Counted from the first letter of the stretch, positions 39,490 through 48,164 are shown. The stretch: 57,407 nt of DNA from an uncultured Acetatifactor sp. (GCA_910586515.1 CAJUGL010000017.1:1-57407); one strand, 5' to 3'. Made by a program: numbers and translations. The notes: a model not told the origin generated them from the sequence alone.

Positions 39490-42400
39490 ATGTGCAGGAA
39501 ATATTTTGGAAAAAAGATAGCGGCTATTTTATTGGCAGCCGCCCTTGGCATGAGCCTGGGAGCCTGCGGCAGCGAGGATGAGATTTCCGCCGGAGGAACC
39601 GATCTGTCCGGGGAGGCGCAGCAAAATCCGGAAGAGAAGAGGGCAGACCAGGGGAAACAGGACGAGACACAGAAAACAACCGGACAAGACGAGGGAAGGG
39701 AAGAGGATTTGTCGGGGGCCGGCACCGGGGCAGCAGACACGGCGGAATCTAAGGACGGCGCTTCCGGAAGTGCGGCAGAAGACGAAAATACTGACGATAT
39801 TCCGACTATTCCGGCAGGCTACGGCGTGACTCCGGAGAACGAGAATCCGGACCTGGTTCTGGCGGTTCAGCCGGAGGTGCCCTACTGGTTTCCTGCACAG
39901 CTCCTGGAATGGGAACCGGAGGAGGACGAAGAACTGATGTTTCACAAAAGTACCGTTCCCCTGGCTGTCCGGCGGGACAGGGAAAGACTGGATACCGTGA
40001 ATTCCACCCAGAACAGGGACACAAAGGTACTGGCGCTCTCCATTATGAACCGCAATACCAGCGGTAATCTTCCCCATGGAGGAAACACGGCTGAGGCCAA
40101 TGTTTTTTCCTACTGGCAGTATGTGGACAGTCTGGTGTACTGGGGCGGTTCCTCAGGAGAAGGGCTCATTGTTCCTCCCTCCGCGGATGTGGTGGATGCG
40201 GGACACAGAAACGGCGTCAAGGTACTGGGCACGGTTTTTATGCCCCAGACCGCCCATGGCGGAAAAATGGAATGGCTTGAGGACCTGCTGATGGAAAAGG
40301 GCGGGGCCTATCCCGTGGCGGACAAGCTGATTCAGGCAGCAAGGGTGTATGGATTTGACGGATGGTTTATCAATCAGGAGACGGAGGGAACCGGGGAGGA
40401 ACCCCTGACGGAAAAACATGCGGATAGGATGAAGGCGTTTCTGGCTTATTTTAAGGCCCAGGCGCCGGAACTGGAACTGATTTACTATGATTCCATGACG
40501 GAAGAGGGAAAGATGGACTGGCAGAATGCCCTGACAGAGAAAAATGCGGGCTTTTTGACGGACAACGGCAAAGAACTGGCAGACGGAATGTTCTTGAACT
40601 TCGGTTGGAAGGATGTGGCCCAGGTAGGCAGGGAGCTGCTGAAGGACTCCGTCACCCTGGCGGAAGAACTGGATTTGGACCCCTATGACCTGTACGCGGG
40701 CATTGATCTGCAGAGCAATGGCTATGGGACGAGGGTGAACTGGAAGCTGTTTGAGAAGCCGGAGGGCGGCACCCTGACTTCCCTGGGGCTTTACTGCCCA
40801 AGCTGGGCCTTTTTCGACGCGGAAGACATGGCGGATTTCCGGAAAAAGGAAAATGTGCTGTGGGTTAATCAGGAGGGGGACCCTTCTGCGGAGCAGGGGG
40901 AGGCTGCCGGACAGTGGCCCGGGATTTCCTCTTATGTGGCGGAGCGCACGGCTGTGACCTCCCTGCCCTTTGTGACCAATTTTTCCATGGGGAACGGTTA
41001 CAGCTTCTTCAAAAACGGGTATCAGATCAGCCTGTGGGACTGGAATAACCGCAGTCTGTCGGATATCCTGCCCACTTATCGGTATATCATTGAAAACAAG
41101 ACGGGAAACCAACTCCAGGCAGATCTGGATATGGAAGATGCCTGGTACGGCGGCAGCAGCCTGCTGCTGACCGGGAGTATGAAACAGAATACGGAATCCC
41201 TTATCCGCCTGTACAGCGCGGCGCTTCTGGTGGAGGAGGACATGCTGTTCACGGTCACAGCCAGGGCTTCCGGCGCGGAGATTGCCCTGGATGCGGTGCT
41301 GACTCTGGAGGACGGTTCGGAGGTTCTGTTGGAGGGAGACAGGCTGGTGGGGGCCGACTGGACCACGGTTTCCTATGACATATCCGCCCTGGCAGGAAAG
41401 CAGATCAGGACGATTTCCTGCAGACTGGCAGCGGACAGGGATGTGGAGGAAGCAGGGATTCGCCTGGGAAATATCACCATGGCCCAGGCAGGTTCGGACT
41501 GGAACAGGGCTGTGAGCAATGTGCAGATTCTGGAAAGCGGTTTTGACGAAGACGGTATGTTTGCAGGTATTCGCCTGGCCTGGGATACGGAGCAGGAAAG
41601 GGCGGACCAGGATTCTTCCGGGGAGACGGCAGAAAAGTCCGCTCTGGAGGCAGCGCCCGTGTATTATGAAATCTACCGGATAGGACAGGACGATAACCGG
41701 TATCTGGCAGGGGTTTCCAATACGGAGAGCTTTTATCTCCATGGACTTCCCCGCCTGGAACTTCCCGGTAAGGAAGGAGAGAAGCAGACGGTGTTGGAAA
41801 TCGTTCCGGTGAACTGGCTTCTGGAGGAAGGAACCGGCGCCAGAATTGTTCTGGAATGGCCGGACAACAGCCTGCCCAGAGCGGGATTTACGGCGGATGT
41901 GACACTGGCGGCTCCCGGGGATACGGTTGTTTTCCGCAGCCTCTGTTCCCGGAATACGGAGAAGGTGACCTGGACACTTCCCGGGGCAAGCAGGGAAAGC
42001 GCTGAGGGGGAAGAGGTATCTGTCAGCTATTCCCAGGAAGGTGTCTATCCGGTGTCTGTAAAGGCGGAAAATGAATCCGGAAGTGACGAGGTGTCTGCAG
42101 AGGCGTACATTGTGGTCACGGAGGCGGCATCCGGCGGGCTTTCCCTTCTTTCCCAGGGAGCTGCGGTTGAGGCCGATACCTATGTGAACGAAAACGAAGC
42201 GCCTGCGTTTGCGGTGGACGGGGATAAAACAAAAAAATGGTGCGCCACAGGTGATGCGCCTCATGAGATCACACTGGATCTGGGCGGGGAGAAAACCGTC
42301 AGCGCAGTGGACATATCCCACGCCCAGGCGGGAGGGGAGAGCCCGGATATGAATACCAGGGCTTATGCGATTCTGGTCAGCCAGGACGGCAGGGACTTTA

Positions 42401-42564
42401 CGGAAGTATGGCGGGTGGCGAAAAATACAGAAGGCTCCACCCATGACGCATTCGCTCCGGTAAAGGCCAGATTTGTGCGGCTTTTGGTGGAAGAACCCAC
42501 CCAAGGAAGCGACAGCGCGGCGCGGATATATGAGATTGAAGTTTATGGGCTGAATGCGGATTGA
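39490..42564 (+). CDS. GH85 endo-beta-N-acetylglucosaminidase, surface lipoprotein
   Basis: 1024 residues. A signal peptide ends in the lipobox LGAC, so the enzyme is lipid-anchored outside the cell. A disordered Glu/Asp/Gly/Gln linker reaches to about residue 100. The GH85 domain covers about 115-600; its hallmark GFDGWFINQE lies at 288-297 with Asn295 and Glu297 as the catalytic pair, and HGGKMEWLEDLL precedes it. Further on there is a beta-sandwich, a PKD-like domain near 795-880 (APGDTVVFRSLC; YSQEGVYPVSVKAENESG), and a discoidin/CBM32-like domain at the C-terminus (AFAVDGDKTKKWCA, HEITLDLGG, ARFVRLLVEEP). GH85 enzymes cut the chitobiose core of N-glycans, releasing host glycans. It is 40 bases behind jetD but functionally unrelated. 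Confidence 0.9.
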   Translation: MCRKYFGKKIAAILLAAALGMSLGACGSEDEISAGGTDLSGEAQQNPEEKRADQGKQDETQKTTGQDEGREEDLSGAGTGAADTAESKDGASGSAAEDENTDDIPTIPAGYGVTPENENPDLVLAVQPEVPYWFPAQLLEWEPEEDEELMFHKSTVPLAVRRDRERLDTVNSTQNRDTKVLALSIMNRNTSGNLPHGGNTAEANVFSYWQYVDSLVYWGGSSGEGLIVPPSADVVDAGHRNGVKVLGTVFMPQTAHGGKMEWLEDLLMEKGGAYPVADKLIQAARVYGFDGWFINQETEGTGEEPLTEKHADRMKAFLAYFKAQAPELELIYYDSMTEEGKMDWQNALTEKNAGFLTDNGKELADGMFLNFGWKDVAQVGRELLKDSVTLAEELDLDPYDLYAGIDLQSNGYGTRVNWKLFEKPEGGTLTSLGLYCPSWAFFDAEDMADFRKKENVLWVNQEGDPSAEQGEAAGQWPGISSYVAERTAVTSLPFVTNFSMGNGYSFFKNGYQISLWDWNNRSLSDILPTYRYIIENKTGNQLQADLDMEDAWYGGSSLLLTGSMKQNTESLIRLYSAALLVEEDMLFTVTARASGAEIALDAVLTLEDGSEVLLEGDRLVGADWTTVSYDISALAGKQIRTISCRLAADRDVEEAGIRLGNITMAQAGSDWNRAVSNVQILESGFDEDGMFAGIRLAWDTEQERADQDSSGETAEKSALEAAPVYYEIYRIGQDDNRYLAGVSNTESFYLHGLPRLELPGKEGEKQTVLEIVPVNWLLEEGTGARIVLEWPDNSLPRAGFTADVTLAAPGDTVVFRSLCSRNTEKVTWTLPGASRESAEGEEVSVSYSQEGVYPVSVKAENESGSDEVSAEAYIVVTEAASGGLSLLSQGAAVEADTYVNENEAPAFAVDGDKTKKWCATGDAPHEITLDLGGEKTVSAVDISHAQAGGESPDMNTRAYAILVSQDGRDFTEVWRVAKNTEGSTHDAFAPVKARFVRLLVEEPTQGSDSAARIYEIEVYGLNAD

Positions 42565-42697
42565 CGGACTGATATAAGCAGGGCATGGCATTGTTCTGGC
42601 TGCCTGCCAGGGTGAAAGAAAGAGGTACCATTTGATGGAATGGGAGCAGGTAGACTGGAGGGAATCGGTGAGTGAGGTAGGAAAGAGCAGGCGGCTC

Positions 42698-43189
42698 TCA
42701 GGATTTCATCCGATACCCCAGTCTGCAGATCTCCCTGTCCAAGATAGAGGCCTTCTCCGGGATGCCGTATCGTTCCGCCAGACCGCATCTGACCAGCCAT
42801 TCATAATTGATGCCGAATCCGTGGGGTCTGGTTTCGTACCTGAAACCCTCTAAATTCCCGTGCTCCCGCAGGTATTGTATGACGGGCTGATATACGGATT
42901 CGGTATGCTCCTTCAGATACGCCGCGCATCGTTCCAATATGGCTTTGGCCACCTCCCGGGTGGCCCCCTTCGCATAGAGGGGATCGTAAATCTGCGAAAT
43001 AATCTCCGGATTAATTCGTCTGCCCTGAGGGATGACTTCCCGCTCGGGAATCTGTCCGGCCTTGCAGATCTCTATCCAGGCGATGTTCTCCGCCAGCTGA
43101 GGGATGATGCACTTTCTGTCATGATACAGCCTGTCCGATATCCTTTCGATGATTATATTGCATTGTTCTTTCAAAGTCTGATTTTCCAT
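42698..43189 (-). CDS. Hypothetical protein
   Basis: 163 residues, soluble, no signal peptide, family not recognised. It begins MENQTLKEQCNIIIERISDR; a basic, helical middle (YAKGATREVAKAILERCAAYL) and FRYETRPHGFGINYEWLVRCG are notable. A longer open frame extends upstream to 43810, but the ATG at 43189 has AGGAGA 8 bases upstream and the extra part covers a repeat and another gene. It is convergent with the GH85 gene; the 130 bases between them hold a weak hairpin (GCAGGGCA/TGCCTGC near 42580-42610). Coding potential looks genuine because the reading frame has family-like composition, but I cannot assign a role. Confidence 0.55.
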   Translation of the reverse strand: MENQTLKEQCNIIIERISDRLYHDRKCIIPQLAENIAWIEICKAGQIPEREVIPQGRRINPEIISQIYDPLYAKGATREVAKAILERCAAYLKEHTESVYQPVIQYLREHGNLEGFRYETRPHGFGINYEWLVRCGLAERYGIPEKASILDREICRLGYRMKS

Positions 43190-43285
43190 ATGTTTTCTCC
43201 TGTTTATCTGCTGCTGATCTCTCTGTTTACCGTAACAGATGCGCCCCACAGCTGTGAAAGCAATCGAAGGGTCTGCCCTGCCCCG

Positions 43286-43371
43286 TATCCGGACAGGGGC
43301 GGAAGCTGTAGACGGCGGCGCTCCCAGTGAAGCAAGTGTGAGCCTGTATCCGGACAGGGGTGGAAGCTGTT
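43286..43371. repeat. Two direct 26-base repeats, 60-base period
   Basis: GTATCCGGACAGGGGCGGAA and the following AGCTGT occur at about 43286-43311, and again at 43346-43371 with one base changed (GGGGTGGAAGCTGT). They lie in the 277-base gap between a - strand gene and the + strand small gene at 43467. They may be operators or remnants of a duplicated segment. Confidence 0.6.
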
Positions 43372-43466
43372 TTGCCGGGGGCATATTCCTTCCCCGTGTT
43401 CCGGACCCCATTGCAGATGTTCGCCCTGTTTTGGGGAAAATCGCTCCCATCTCTCTTTCCGGCGGT

Positions 43467-43700
43467 GTGAAGACGCTGATCCTCATGAAGAATGAACGCT
43501 CGAAGATATTCAATGCGTCTACCTGCGGAGACGATTGTGCGAAGTGGATACTGAAACTGGCAGAAATGGATGACCTTACTATCAATCTGAGGCATCTGAT
43601 GGATTTCGGGGAAGGCGCTTTTGACATTCGCATTGTGAATACAGATAAAATCGTCCATAGCATGCGGGAACTGGTTCCCATTGCGGGCTTGTATGTATGA
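43467..43700 (+). CDS. Small conserved-looking protein upstream of the P-loop remnant
   Basis: 77 residues from a GTG start at 43467 (MKTLILMKNERSKIFNAS if read as Met). It ends with DFGEGAFDIRIVNTDKIVHS and ELVPIAGLYV. The composition and the strict beta-type end look like a real small domain, and I recall similar proteins preceding the P-loop ATPase whose remnant follows 13 bases downstream. A longer frame opens at 43239, but its first 76 codons are Arg/Pro/Gly-rich, cover the direct repeats and look non-coding. The binding site (GGCGG) is poor. Function unknown. Confidence 0.45.
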   Translation: MKTLILMKNERSKIFNASTCGDDCAKWILKLAEMDDLTINLRHLMDFGEGAFDIRIVNTDKIVHSMRELVPIAGLYV

Positions 43701-43712
43701 GGGGTGCCGGAT

Positions 43713-44034
43713 ATGAGAGGGACACATAGAATTATTGTACAGAATAAACGCATTTGGTATGATTTTGATATCAGAAGGAATATTACGATCATCCGGGGAG
43801 ACAGCGCCACTGAGCTCTATCATTTGTATCATGCTGAAAAGCATGGTCAGCCAGGGAGACCGGAAAAAGTAATTGTAGAAGAATTCCGGCTTTCAGTTAT
43901 TTCAAGGCATCTGTGAAAGAAGCGGCGGGGTTTCTTGTATCAGCTCACAGGGCAAGTCCAATATCTTCTCGGTTATTGCAGGGCAGTTAGGGGAGAAAAT
44001 ACTGGCAGTTGCGCAAGGAGTAAGGCTGTATTGA
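43713..44034 (+). pseudogene. Remnant of a P-loop ATPase gene
   Basis: The 5' part (43713-43809) encodes MRGTHRIIVQNKRIWYDF and NITIIRGDSAT, which reads like the first 30 residues of a small P-loop ATPase cut exactly where GKTTL should follow. Instead the frame runs into unrelated residues and stops at 43916. In another frame, from about 43917, SGGVSCISSQGKSNIFSVIA and AGQLGEKILAVAQG look like the later part of the same kind of protein, before a stop at 44032-44034. I read this as internal deletion plus a frameshift. GAGGGGTG still precedes the old start codon. The family is known to me only as a hypothetical P-loop protein. Confidence 0.5.
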
Positions 44035-44097
44035 AACTCACTGCATAACTGCGGAGCGAGGAACTGCAAAACGAAAACAAAGGAGCAATGATATTTT

Positions 44098-45156
44098 ATG
44101 AATCTGACCGTTACCGTAAACCATAAACAGCTGTTGGATGTGCTGCTGAACATAGGCCTCATCCGTCCGGTGTTCATCTGGGGAGCGCCGGGCATCGGCA
44201 AGTCAGCCATTGTTCAGGACTTTGCGGACAGCCTGGGGCTGCCCTGCGTCTCTCTCCTGGGCAGTCAGCTGGCTCCGGAGGACATCATCGGCGTTCCTCA
44301 GATCAGGGACGGATACAGCGTCTTCTGTCCGCCCAGGACAATCGCCAGACAGGAGCCCTACGTCCTTTTCCTGGACGAGCTGAACGCCTGTACTTCGGAG
44401 GTGCAGAAGGCTTTTTACTCTCTGATTCATGAAAGGCGCATCGGGGAATATTCTCTGCCCGAGGGCTCTATCGTGGTAGGCGCAGGCAACCGGGCCCAGG
44501 ACAATGCCATCACCCGGCCCATGTCCTCCGCTTTGGTGAACCGGATGTTTCATGTGGAGCTCACCGCCAGTCCCAGGCTGTGGTTGGAGTGGGCGGCGGG
44601 AAACGGCATCCATCCCTATGTCTACGATTATATCTCCAGTCGTCCGGATCATCTGTGGGCAAAGCCCCCCAAGAGTGAGGAGCCATTCTCCACACCCCGC
44701 TCCTGGCACATGTTAAGCGATGCCATCTACAGCTACGGCCCGGATATAGGGGAGGAAGCCCTGCGGATTCTGGCCACAGGCTGTCTGAGTCCTCAGCATG
44801 CCGTCCAGTTTCTGGCCTACATCCGCCAGATCCGCAGCCAGTATGCTCTGGACAAGATTCTTTCCGGTGTTCAGCCCTGGCCGGAGAAGCCCCAGGAGCG
44901 GGATGTGCTCTACTTCCTGGCCCAGTCCCTCCGTGCCCGCCTGGTGAAGGAGCTGCCGCCGGAGCGGGGGAAGCTTGGCAGCGACAGCCAGACTCTGGTT
45001 CTTCAGGCCAAGGACCGCATTACCGAGCTGGCAAATATCAGTCTGGAAATCGCCCGGATGGCGGTGACCCCGGAAGACGGAAAGGAGCTGCCGGACTGGT
45101 TCGTGGTGGAACTGTTTCGGGATCTGCCCCGGCTGGCAGATAAGCGGAACGGATGA
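44098..45156 (+). CDS. MoxR-like AAA+ ATPase
   Basis: 352 residues. Walker A is GAPGIGKSA near residue 30, Walker B is YVLFLDELNAC, sensor 1 appears in GSIVVGAGNRAQDN, and an arginine-rich sensor 2 region follows (TPRSWHMLSDAIYSYG). This is the MoxR/YehL branch of AAA+ ATPases, which acts as a chaperone with VWA-domain proteins. The stop overlaps the start of the VWA/metallopeptidase gene (ATGA), the usual MoxR-VWA pairing. AAAGGAG lies 12 bases upstream of the ATG. The client complex is not known. Confidence 0.85.
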   Translation: MNLTVTVNHKQLLDVLLNIGLIRPVFIWGAPGIGKSAIVQDFADSLGLPCVSLLGSQLAPEDIIGVPQIRDGYSVFCPPRTIARQEPYVLFLDELNACTSEVQKAFYSLIHERRIGEYSLPEGSIVVGAGNRAQDNAITRPMSSALVNRMFHVELTASPRLWLEWAAGNGIHPYVYDYISSRPDHLWAKPPKSEEPFSTPRSWHMLSDAIYSYGPDIGEEALRILATGCLSPQHAVQFLAYIRQIRSQYALDKILSGVQPWPEKPQERDVLYFLAQSLRARLVKELPPERGKLGSDSQTLVLQAKDRITELANISLEIARMAVTPEDGKELPDWFVVELFRDLPRLADKRNG

Positions 45157-46940
45157 GCGGGAGACAGAAAAGCAGGAAGCAGAAGATCAATCCGGCCCAG
45201 GAGAGCTTTCAGGCCGGATGCGGCATGGTGAGGCAGAATCCGGTGTTGGGGCCGCTGCGGGAGCGGGTGACCATTCATTTTGACGACAGTTATCCCATGG
45301 CCAGGGAGGACTGGGCCTGGGTGACCTCTGACGGCCATATCTATGCCAACAGCCACTGCCGGGCAGCGCCTGGGGAGTGGGCTTATGTGTTGGCGCACTG
45401 CCTGCTCCATTTAGGCCTGGGGCACATCAGGGAAGACCGGGAGAAGGATTTTCTCTGGAATGCCGCCTGTGACTGTGTGGTCACCAGATATCTGGCAGAT
45501 TTTCATATCGGTACGGTTCCCGGTGAACTGGACTTTCCCCTGCCGCCGGGGGCCAGGGAGGAGGAGAAGCTGTACTACTGGCTGAAAGAGCATAATGACC
45601 CGGCCTGCCTGCATTTTTCCACCATGAGCGGAGGACGGGGGGATATGTGTTGGCGGGGGGAGGCACGGAGTTGGTGGCGGGGCCCCACGGACTGGCGGCA
45701 GATTTTTGCGGAAAGCCTACGGGAGGCTCTGCGGGCCGCTGTGGACTATGCGGGAGGTGTTCGGACGGAGCCGGGGGAACGCCGGATAAGCAGCCCCGTC
45801 CGGAGGGCGCAGGAGTGGTTCCTGTCAAGCTATCCCCTTTTGGGGGGCATTGCCTCCGGATTCCGGTTGGTGGAAGACCCGTTGGTTGCCCAGAGGATGG
45901 ATATTTCCATAGCCGCGATTTCCGTTCACATGAAGGAGATTTATGTGAACCCCGCAGCCCGTCTTACCGAGCAGGAGTGGAGGTTTGTGTTGGCTCACGA
46001 ATACCTTCACGCCGCTCTGTGCCATGAGGAGCGCCTGGGAAAAAGGGACCCGGAACTGTGGAACACGGCATGCGATTACGTGATCAACCAGTGGCTGAGG
46101 GATATGGAGGTTGGCTCCATGCCGGAGGGGCTGCTCTTTGACCCGGAGCTCGCGGGGCTGTCGGCGGAGAGCGTCTATGACATGTTGGCGGCCAATCTGC
46201 GCAGATACAGGCGCATGGCCGGGCACGACATTCTCTTTGGCCCGCCGGACTGGCGGGAGACCAAAGACTTCGTGGATCTGGATGCCTGGTGCCGCTCGGC
46301 CATCCAACGGGGTCTGGACTTCCATCAGGCCCATGAGCGGGGGTATCTGCCGGCGGGGTTGGTGGAGGAGATTCGTGCTTTGTCCCAACCGCCCATTCCC
46401 TGGGATGTGGAACTGGCCAGGTGGTTTGACCAGCGGTTTGAGCCATTGGAAAAGCGGCGCACCTACGCCAGGCTCAGCAGAAGGCAGTCGGCCACGCCGG
46501 ACATCCCGCGGCCCTCTTACCGGTATGAGGAGACGGCCAGAGAGGGGCGTACCTTCGGGGTGCTGCTGGACACTTCCGGCTCCATGGACCGCGCCCTGTT
46601 GGCTGCGGCTCTGGGGGCCATCGCCAGTTACAGCGCCGCCCGGGACGTGAACCGGGTGCGGGTGGTGTTCTGCGACGCGTGCCCCTACGATCAGGGGTAC
46701 ATGGAGGCTGCGGACATTGCCGGAAGCGTACGGGTGCGCGGCCGGGGCGGCACGGTGCTTCAGCCTGGGGTGGAGCTGTTGGAGCAGGCCGGGGACTTCC
46801 CGAAAGAGGCTCCTCTGCTGATTATCACGGACTGCGAATGCGACAGGCTGAATTTTTATGGACGGGATCACGCATTTCTGGTGCCCCGGGGAAGGAACCT
46901 TCCTTTTCCGCCCAAAGGGCCCGTATTTTATCTGGAATAA
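45153..46940 (+). CDS. VWA protein with duplicated metallopeptidase-like domain (DUF2201-like)
   Basis: 595 residues. A first metallopeptidase-like domain (about 20-150) has LAHCLLHLGLGH at 80-91, where the catalytic Glu of HExxH is replaced (HCLLH at 82-86). A second, homologous domain (about 210-350) has VLAHEYLHAALCH with an intact HEYLH at 282-286. Both are followed by the same pattern (WN-ACDxV-x-x-L-x-D and GxxP). The C-terminal VWA-like domain starts near 465 with the MIDAS-type DTSGS at 473-477 and has GRGGT near 530. The usual family member has one peptidase domain and about 400-450 residues, so this is a duplication with one decayed active site. It pairs with the MoxR ATPase. Confidence 0.82.
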   Translation: MSGRQKSRKQKINPAQESFQAGCGMVRQNPVLGPLRERVTIHFDDSYPMAREDWAWVTSDGHIYANSHCRAAPGEWAYVLAHCLLHLGLGHIREDREKDFLWNAACDCVVTRYLADFHIGTVPGELDFPLPPGAREEEKLYYWLKEHNDPACLHFSTMSGGRGDMCWRGEARSWWRGPTDWRQIFAESLREALRAAVDYAGGVRTEPGERRISSPVRRAQEWFLSSYPLLGGIASGFRLVEDPLVAQRMDISIAAISVHMKEIYVNPAARLTEQEWRFVLAHEYLHAALCHEERLGKRDPELWNTACDYVINQWLRDMEVGSMPEGLLFDPELAGLSAESVYDMLAANLRRYRRMAGHDILFGPPDWRETKDFVDLDAWCRSAIQRGLDFHQAHERGYLPAGLVEEIRALSQPPIPWDVELARWFDQRFEPLEKRRTYARLSRRQSATPDIPRPSYRYEETAREGRTFGVLLDTSGSMDRALLAAALGAIASYSAARDVNRVRVVFCDACPYDQGYMEAADIAGSVRVRGRGGTVLQPGVELLEQAGDFPKEAPLLIITDCECDRLNFYGRDHAFLVPRGRNLPFPPKGPVFYLE

Positions 46941-47033
46941 GAAAGAGAGAGTTTTAAAAATGTCACGGTTATAAAAAATTCATAAAAGTTTTGTTGCATT
47001 AACCGATATAAGATAATAGAATGTAAACAGGAA

Positions 47034-47062
47034 AGTATGAACTGCAACAGAAGAATCATACT
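47034..47062. promoter_or_regulatory. Candidate operator of the antitoxin gene
   Basis: AGTATGA (47034-47040) and TCATACT (47056-47062) form a perfect 7-base inverted repeat just before the ribosome binding site of the antitoxin gene. A promoter with TTGTTG near 46991 and TAATAG near 47014 lies upstream. Antitoxins of this kind usually repress their own operon. Confidence 0.4.
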
Positions 47063-47081
47063 AACAGAGGAGGTGTTTCTT

Positions 47082-47273
47082 ATGGCAACTTCAAGTATCA
47101 CGAAAAATTTTGTCATTTCCGGCAAGGAACAGGTGGAGATGTTTGTCAATGCGATTGAAGAATCTGCCAGGAACCGTCCTGTCCGTACTCCGGTAGCTGC
47201 AAGGCAGATCAAAGGGGAAGAGGAACTGAGAAAATTCATGAGAGAATGGGAGAAAGCGAATGCCAATCAATGA
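47082..47273 (+). CDS. Antitoxin-like small protein
   Basis: 63 residues, MATSSITKNFVISGKEQVE at the start, a helical middle and a charged end (EELRKFMREWEKANANQ). I recognise it as the antitoxin partner of a GNAT-type toxin common in Lachnospiraceae. GAGGAGGTG 8 bases upstream selects the ATG at 47082. The gene overlaps the toxin remnant by 14 bases, as in intact pairs. The antitoxin itself appears complete. Confidence 0.65.
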   Translation: MATSSITKNFVISGKEQVEMFVNAIEESARNRPVRTPVAARQIKGEEELRKFMREWEKANANQ

Positions 47274-47482
47274 TAAGTTTTTCTATATCAACATTCGTGA
47301 TTATCTGGCACTAGGAATTGATAGTAAAGCCGGAGAGCCAATGCTTGCCAGAGTGCTTTCCGGTTTTTCATGCCCGAAGAATCCGGATGCGGAGCGTTTT
47401 TTTAAAGAGCAGCGCGGTAGAATTTACCCAAAAGAGCCAATCTTTTTGTAATTTCTATAAATATTGCCTGGAAAAATCATGA
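47260..47482 (+). pseudogene. Decayed GNAT-type toxin
   Basis: The original frame opens at 47260 and gives 63 residues (MPINDKFFYINIRDYLALGI, later SGFSCPKNPDAERFFKEQ) before a premature stop at 47451. The intact family is near 180-200 residues. Shifting by one base after FFKEQ gives AVEFTQKSQSF, the expected continuation, which itself runs into a stop at 47480-47482, just before the Uma2 gene. So a frameshift and a large deletion removed the acetyl-CoA-binding core. The pair would therefore be an antitoxin without an active toxin. Confidence 0.6.
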
Positions 47483-47496
47483 ATGGAGGTGCAAAG

Positions 47497-48030
47497 GTGG
47501 ACGCATTGAGAAAAGAAGAAATCTATACGATAGATGATATTTATGCTTTACCGGACGGAGAGAGAGCGGAATTGATTGATGGAAAAATATATTATATGGC
47601 TCCGCCGAGCAGGACGCATCAAAGGATCAGCGGGAAGATTTATCAGATAATAGCGAATTATATTGATGGAAAAGGTGGGGAATGTGAGATATATGTTGCT
47701 CCATTTGCGGTATTTTTGAATAAAGATGACATGAATTATATTGAACCCGATATTTCTGTTATATGTGATTTATCGAAGATAGATGATAAAGGATGTCACG
47801 GCGCTCCGGACTGGATTATTGAGATTGTATCTCCTGGGAGCAAATCGATGGATTATTTTACGAAATTATTTAAATATCGAACGGCAGGAGTCAGGGAGTA
47901 CTGGATAGCTGATCCTGCGAAAGAGATGGTGATAACATATAGATTTGAAAAAGAAACAATGGAAGAGTATTCTTTTGGCGAGGATGTGCCTGTGGGAATT
48001 TATGAGGGATTTTCTATAAAAGTCCAGTAG
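47497..48030 (+). CDS. Uma2 family endonuclease
   Basis: 177 residues from a GTG start at 47497, selected by GGAGGTG 7 bases upstream; the product then begins MDALRKEEIYTIDDIYALPD. The PD-(D/E)XK core is visible: GERAELIDGKIYYMAPPS, YIEPDISVICD and DWIIEIVSPGSKSMDYFTKL, with the catalytic Asp, Glu and Lys in the last two. Uma2 (DUF820) proteins are restriction-endonuclease-like and frequent in cyanobacteria and Firmicutes; the substrate is unknown. It directly follows the toxin remnant, and its arrival may have truncated the toxin. Confidence 0.8.
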   Translation: MDALRKEEIYTIDDIYALPDGERAELIDGKIYYMAPPSRTHQRISGKIYQIIANYIDGKGGECEIYVAPFAVFLNKDDMNYIEPDISVICDLSKIDDKGCHGAPDWIIEIVSPGSKSMDYFTKLFKYRTAGVREYWIADPAKEMVITYRFEKETMEEYSFGEDVPVGIYEGFSIKVQ

Positions 48031-48060
48031 AATTCATAATATCACAGATTGATAATGACA

Positions 48061-48095
48061 GCATTTGGAAGTAAAAAGTCCAGATGCTTTTTATT
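48061..48095 (+). terminator. Terminator after the Uma2 gene
   Basis: GCATTTGGA (48061-48069) pairs with TCCAGATGC (48079-48087, one wobble) across a 9-base loop, followed by TTTTTATT. Confidence 0.75.
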
Positions 48096-48135
48096 GTACA
48101 AAAATACTGCAGTAGTTTTTTTCCCGAAAAAAAGG

Positions 48136-48164
48136 TGACAAGCCAACGAGAATATGCTATACTG
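48136..48164 (+). promoter_or_regulatory. Promoter of the xpt gene
   Basis: TGACAA/GTGACA around 48136-48141, a 17-base spacer ending TGC, and TATACT just before 48165; the TGC makes an extended -10. Only about 30 bases separate it from the start codon, which leaves no room for a purine riboswitch. Confidence 0.65.

Noticed and set aside
40153..42591. Open frame of 812 codons on the - strand opposite the GH85 gene
   Set aside because: It mirrors the GH85 gene, has no ribosome binding site, and its product is rich in His/Pro/Arg/Gln without any recognisable motif. It is a shadow of strong codon bias on the other strand.
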